Origin: Candidatus Saccharibacteria bacterium RIFCSPHIGHO2_02_FULL_47_12
GTDB lineage: Bacteria > Patescibacteriota > Saccharimonadia > Saccharimonadales > JANWIN01
DNA length: 7,421 nucleotides
Assembly (NCBI GenBank): GCA_001790455.1
Contig: MGCP01000014.1
Location: 1-7,421, forward strand
Reading direction: 5' to 3'
Shown: in pieces, positions 5,941-7,421 of the stretch
Position numbering within the stretch: position 1 is the first letter of the stretch
Layout of the letters: the number at the start of each line of letters is the position of its first letter
Translations under genes and position numbers: made by a program
The notes under the pieces: generated by a model
Databases searched by the model: none
What the model was told of the DNA's origin: nothing
What the model saw: only the letters and a program-made list of their open reading frames with translations

Positions 5941-5949
5941 ATTATCTCA
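5941..5949 (-). promoter_or_regulatory. extended -10 promoter of the AI-2E permease, predicted near-leaderless
   Basis: On the minus strand this reads TGAGATAAT: TG, one base, then GATAAT, five of six matches to TATAAT. A weak -35 (TTGCTC) lies 16 bases further upstream; a perfect TTGACA is also present but with a 22-base spacer, too long for normal use. Initiation six to eight bases after the -10 falls two to four bases before the ATG at 5931, leaving no room for a ribosome-binding site. Confidence 0.5.
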
Positions 5950-5972
5950 TGGCTTTCATAAAGAGCAATGTC

Positions 5973-5990
5973 AAAAAGTGCAAACTTTTT
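5973..5990. repeat. perfect palindrome AAAAAGT-GCAA-ACTTTTT
   Basis: Seven-base arms AAAAAGT (5973-5979) and ACTTTTT (5984-5990) flank GCAA, which on the + strand would be a GNRA tetraloop. It lies about 24 bases upstream of the permease -10 element, in the gap behind the hydrolase gene. It could be a weak terminator for the hydrolase or an operator for the permease; the sequence does not decide. Confidence 0.5.
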
Positions 5991-5993
5991 AGT

Positions 5994-6023
5994 TTCAAAT
6001 TCTCACGACCGTGAGAATTTGAA
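5994..6023. terminator. 13-base-pair inverted repeat downstream of the hydrolase gene
   Basis: TTCAAATTCTCAC (5994-6006) and GTGAGAATTTGAA (6011-6023) form a perfect 13-pair stem with a four-base loop GACC. It lies 36 bases beyond the hydrolase stop on that gene's strand and just before the second palindrome. Position favours a terminator, but the stem is AT-rich and is followed on the minus strand by ACTAAAAAG rather than a T run. Its symmetry and position upstream of the permease promoter equally fit a protein-binding operator. Confidence 0.45.
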
Positions 6024-6059
6024 TACGAGTACCCTGAGATAGTTGGCCAAGTATATAGC

Positions 6060-6950
6060 TCAGCTAGTTTTACGTAGCTGTGTTTTTATTTGGGTTGTAA
6101 CAAGCTCGTTCCAACTGTTTGTGTTGTTTGGATTACGCAAAATTTTTACCTTATGAACATCGTTATAGATAATTTTTAAATGCTGGTAGACCAAGTTGTT
6201 GTGCAGGGTGGGGTCACGGGCTACCCATACATGCCAAACCGGCAGATCCACCGTGTAGTTACAGTTGTCTAGAGCTAGTTTGGCCGTTGAAGCGCACGCC
6301 CATGTGCGTAAATCGTTATTCCTCCATAGCCTAATTTCAGACTTAATAGCATTGTTTTTTTCTGGCTGGGGCAACGCTATGAACTTGCTTTTATAAACAA
6401 GTCCTAAAACGTGCTTCCTTAGAAACAGAAGCCGAACCATTAAGTCAAAAACCCGAAAAGAAGCTATGAAGTAAATAGACCTAAGCATAGCGGCCTTGGC
6501 TTTTGAAATGTTTAGATCATCTTTGTGCCCATAGCCAGTAAGGCTTACCAGCAGGTTTACGTTTTTAGATATGTCAGGGTATTTTTGAAGCATTCTAGTG
6601 ACTACTGCAAATCCAAATCCGTGACCAAAAATTATCAGCTGTCGGCGTTTAAACCGCCAGCGAACAAAGGTAGCCAAATAGTCTGCTAACTTATCTAAGT
6701 CTGGCTTTTCGCCAAGTTTATAAAAACTCTGCATGCCGCCAAAACCCGGAATGTCTGGTACGGTTACCGAGCCATAACGGTGCAAAGTTTTTGCTAGTTC
6801 ATAATACTTTTCTATATTTGAACGCAGGTCATAAACCAACAAAATATCTTGCTTTTTGCCAGGCAAATATAGCATTCGCCCCCTAAGCTTGTTCATATTT
6901 AGAGGTAACACAAACTTTGCTGGAATTGCACCAGATACATCTTTGCTCAT
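6060..6950 (-). CDS. alpha/beta-hydrolase-fold protein lacking the nucleophile serine
   Basis: The frame runs from 6986 to 6060. I prefer the Met at 6950 (residue 13 of the longest version) because the ATG at 6986 would overlap the start of the divergent gene, and a possible -10 lies 12 bases before 6950. The preferred protein has 296 residues. In longest-version numbering, the fold is shown by DILLVYDLRSN (47-57), VTVPDIPGFGG (74-84) and the nucleophile elbow LIIFGHGFGFAVV (117-129), followed by a helical cap (about 160-200) and a late strand WVARDPT with candidate acid Asp258. The elbow GxSxG reads GHGFG: residue 123 is Gly (codon GGA, 6618-6620). The usual HG oxyanion motif is also gone, and the expected catalytic His region reads NPNNTNSW without His. 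It is therefore probably a non-enzymatic member of the fold, or diverged beyond recognition. The stop is TGA. Confidence 0.78.
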   Translation of the reverse strand: MSKDVSGAIPAKFVLPLNMNKLRGRMLYLPGKKQDILLVYDLRSNIEKYYELAKTLHRYGSVTVPDIPGFGGMQSFYKLGEKPDLDKLADYLATFVRWRFKRRQLIIFGHGFGFAVVTRMLQKYPDISKNVNLLVSLTGYGHKDDLNISKAKAAMLRSIYFIASFRVFDLMVRLLFLRKHVLGLVYKSKFIALPQPEKNNAIKSEIRLWRNNDLRTWACASTAKLALDNCNYTVDLPVWHVWVARDPTLHNNLVYQHLKIIYNDVHKVKILRNPNNTNSWNELVTTQIKTQLRKTS

Positions 6951-6961
6951 AACCTGGCAGT

Positions 6962-6970
6962 AATGTAACA
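6962..6970 (-). promoter_or_regulatory. possible extended -10 for the hydrolase-fold gene
   Basis: On the minus strand this reads TGTTACATT, close to the ybaB element TGTTACAAT (TACATT matches TATAAT at four of six). Initiation would fall about four bases before the ATG at 6950, giving another nearly leaderless message. The site includes ATGT-A-ACAT (6963-6971), almost symmetric, so the same bases could serve the divergent gene. The evidence is positional and weak. Confidence 0.3.
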
Positions 6971-6973
6971 TAT

Positions 6974-7421
6974 ATGTCGATGACATTGCGACATAATCTG
7001 ATAGGCCTAACCATAGCGTTTGTCGCTATTGCTGGCGGGGCAGTTTGGCTAAATGTGCGCAACCAAAAAGAACAGCAAAAACCACAGCCCAAAGCTCCTG
7101 TATCAAATGAATCAAGCCCAAAAGAGCAGCCAAATACAGAATCGTTCAACAAAAAACTCTACTCTACAACTGACCCCACTAGCATTTGGGTGGTAGTGAA
7201 CAAAAAACACCCGCTAAATCCAAAAACACACGTTCCCAGCGAACTTTCAACCCCCAGCGTCAAACTGCGCCTGGGTAGCGGGGAAGAGCAAATGAAGTTC
7301 CGCAAACTAGCCCAGGCAGATTTGGCCGGTATGTTTAACGCCGCAAGGGCCGACGGAGTAAATTTGGTGTTTGGCAGCGGCTACAGGTCTTACGCGCTAC
7401 AAAAACAGTTTTATGATGGTT
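6974..7421 (+). CDS. VanY-type D-alanyl-D-alanine carboxypeptidase, 3' end beyond window
   Basis: An open frame of 149 codons with no stop before the window ends. Residues 9-26 (LIGLTIAFVAIAGGAVWL) form a signal anchor after a short basic N-terminus. A Pro/Gln/Lys/Ser-rich linker follows (30-60), then the start of a VanY (PF02557) domain: WVVVNKKHPLNP (72-83), the VPSEL segment (87-91), ADLAGMFNAARADGVNL (115-131) and the diagnostic SGYRSYALQKQFYDG (135-149). VanY enzymes are zinc peptidases that remove the terminal D-Ala from peptidoglycan stem peptides outside the membrane. The zinc ligands (SxHxxGxAxD and a later His) would lie just past the window, so activity cannot be judged. ATG 6974 and ATG 6980 are both possible starts; neither has a Shine-Dalgarno. 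It is divergent from the hydrolase-fold gene with only about 23 bases between starts. Confidence 0.88.
   Translation, partial: MSMTLRHNLIGLTIAFVAIAGGAVWLNVRNQKEQQKPQPKAPVSNESSPKEQPNTESFNKKLYSTTDPTSIWVVVNKKHPLNPKTHVPSELSTPSVKLRLGSGEEQMKFRKLAQADLAGMFNAARADGVNLVFGSGYRSYALQKQFYDG

Noticed and set aside
5606..5992. A plus-strand reading frame of 128 codons opposite the permease start.
   Set aside because: It is antisense to a convincing membrane protein, has a composition expected from its complement and shows no recognisable domain or ribosome-binding site.
6047..6085. A tRNA-like 5' segment: GTATATAGCTCAGCTAGTTT resembles an acceptor junction plus D-arm.
   Set aside because: No matching anticodon stem, T-arm (GTTCRANNC) or 3' acceptor strand follows at the right spacing, and most of the segment is the 3' end of the hydrolase-fold gene.
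6883..7152. A minus-strand reading frame of 89 codons across the start of the VanY gene.
   Set aside because: It overlaps both the hydrolase-fold N-terminus and the signal anchor and linker of the VanY gene, whose domain motifs are clear. Its Cys/Gly/Phe-rich sequence is typical of a shadow frame.
1..7421. Alternative genetic code with TGA read as glycine, as in Gracilibacteria/SR1.
   Set aside because: TGA ends recR, the DHH gene and the hydrolase-fold gene at the expected family lengths, so the code is standard.

Overview
The window reads as a compact chromosomal segment from a small bacterial genome, most likely a member of the Candidate Phyla Radiation and plausibly Saccharibacteria (TM7). 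The reasons are the tightly packed genes, the divergence of the housekeeping proteins from textbook versions, and the mix of conserved informational genes with unfamiliar membrane proteins. TAA, TAG and TGA all end genes here, so the code is standard and the TGA=Gly code of Gracilibacteria/SR1 is excluded. The lineage is an inference from protein character; no rRNA is present to settle it. GC content looks to be in the mid-40s percent by eye.

Left part (1-4700, all + strand): an uncharacterised polytopic membrane protein, then ybaB behind a good extended -10 promoter and Shine-Dalgarno, then a small four-helix-bundle (S23/IVS-type) gene wrapped in tandem and inverted TTTACC-type repeats, then recR, a DHH-DHHA1 phosphoesterase and cysS. 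recR/DHH and DHH/cysS overlap by ATGA, so the last three genes look translationally coupled. ybaB-recR is a conserved bacterial pair for DNA binding and RecFOR repair; here the repeat-flanked cassette sits between them and looks like an insertion. RecR lacks three of its four zinc-finger cysteines, and the DHH protein lacks the first metal-ligand histidine.

Middle (4701-4824): a 124-base gap between convergent genes, dense in hairpins that cannot all form at once. It probably contains the termination region for both sides and also holds a 45-codon minus-strand reading frame.

Right part (4825-7421): on the minus strand, an AI-2E family permease with a promoter that predicts a nearly leaderless transcript, a 128-base gap with two perfect palindromes, and an alpha/beta-hydrolase-fold protein whose nucleophile serine is glycine. 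Divergent from it, and running off the end of the window, is a membrane-anchored VanY-type D-alanyl-D-alanine carboxypeptidase that begins only about 23 bases away. No gene-free stretch exceeds 300 bases. No rRNA, tRNA, CRISPR array or transposase gene was found.
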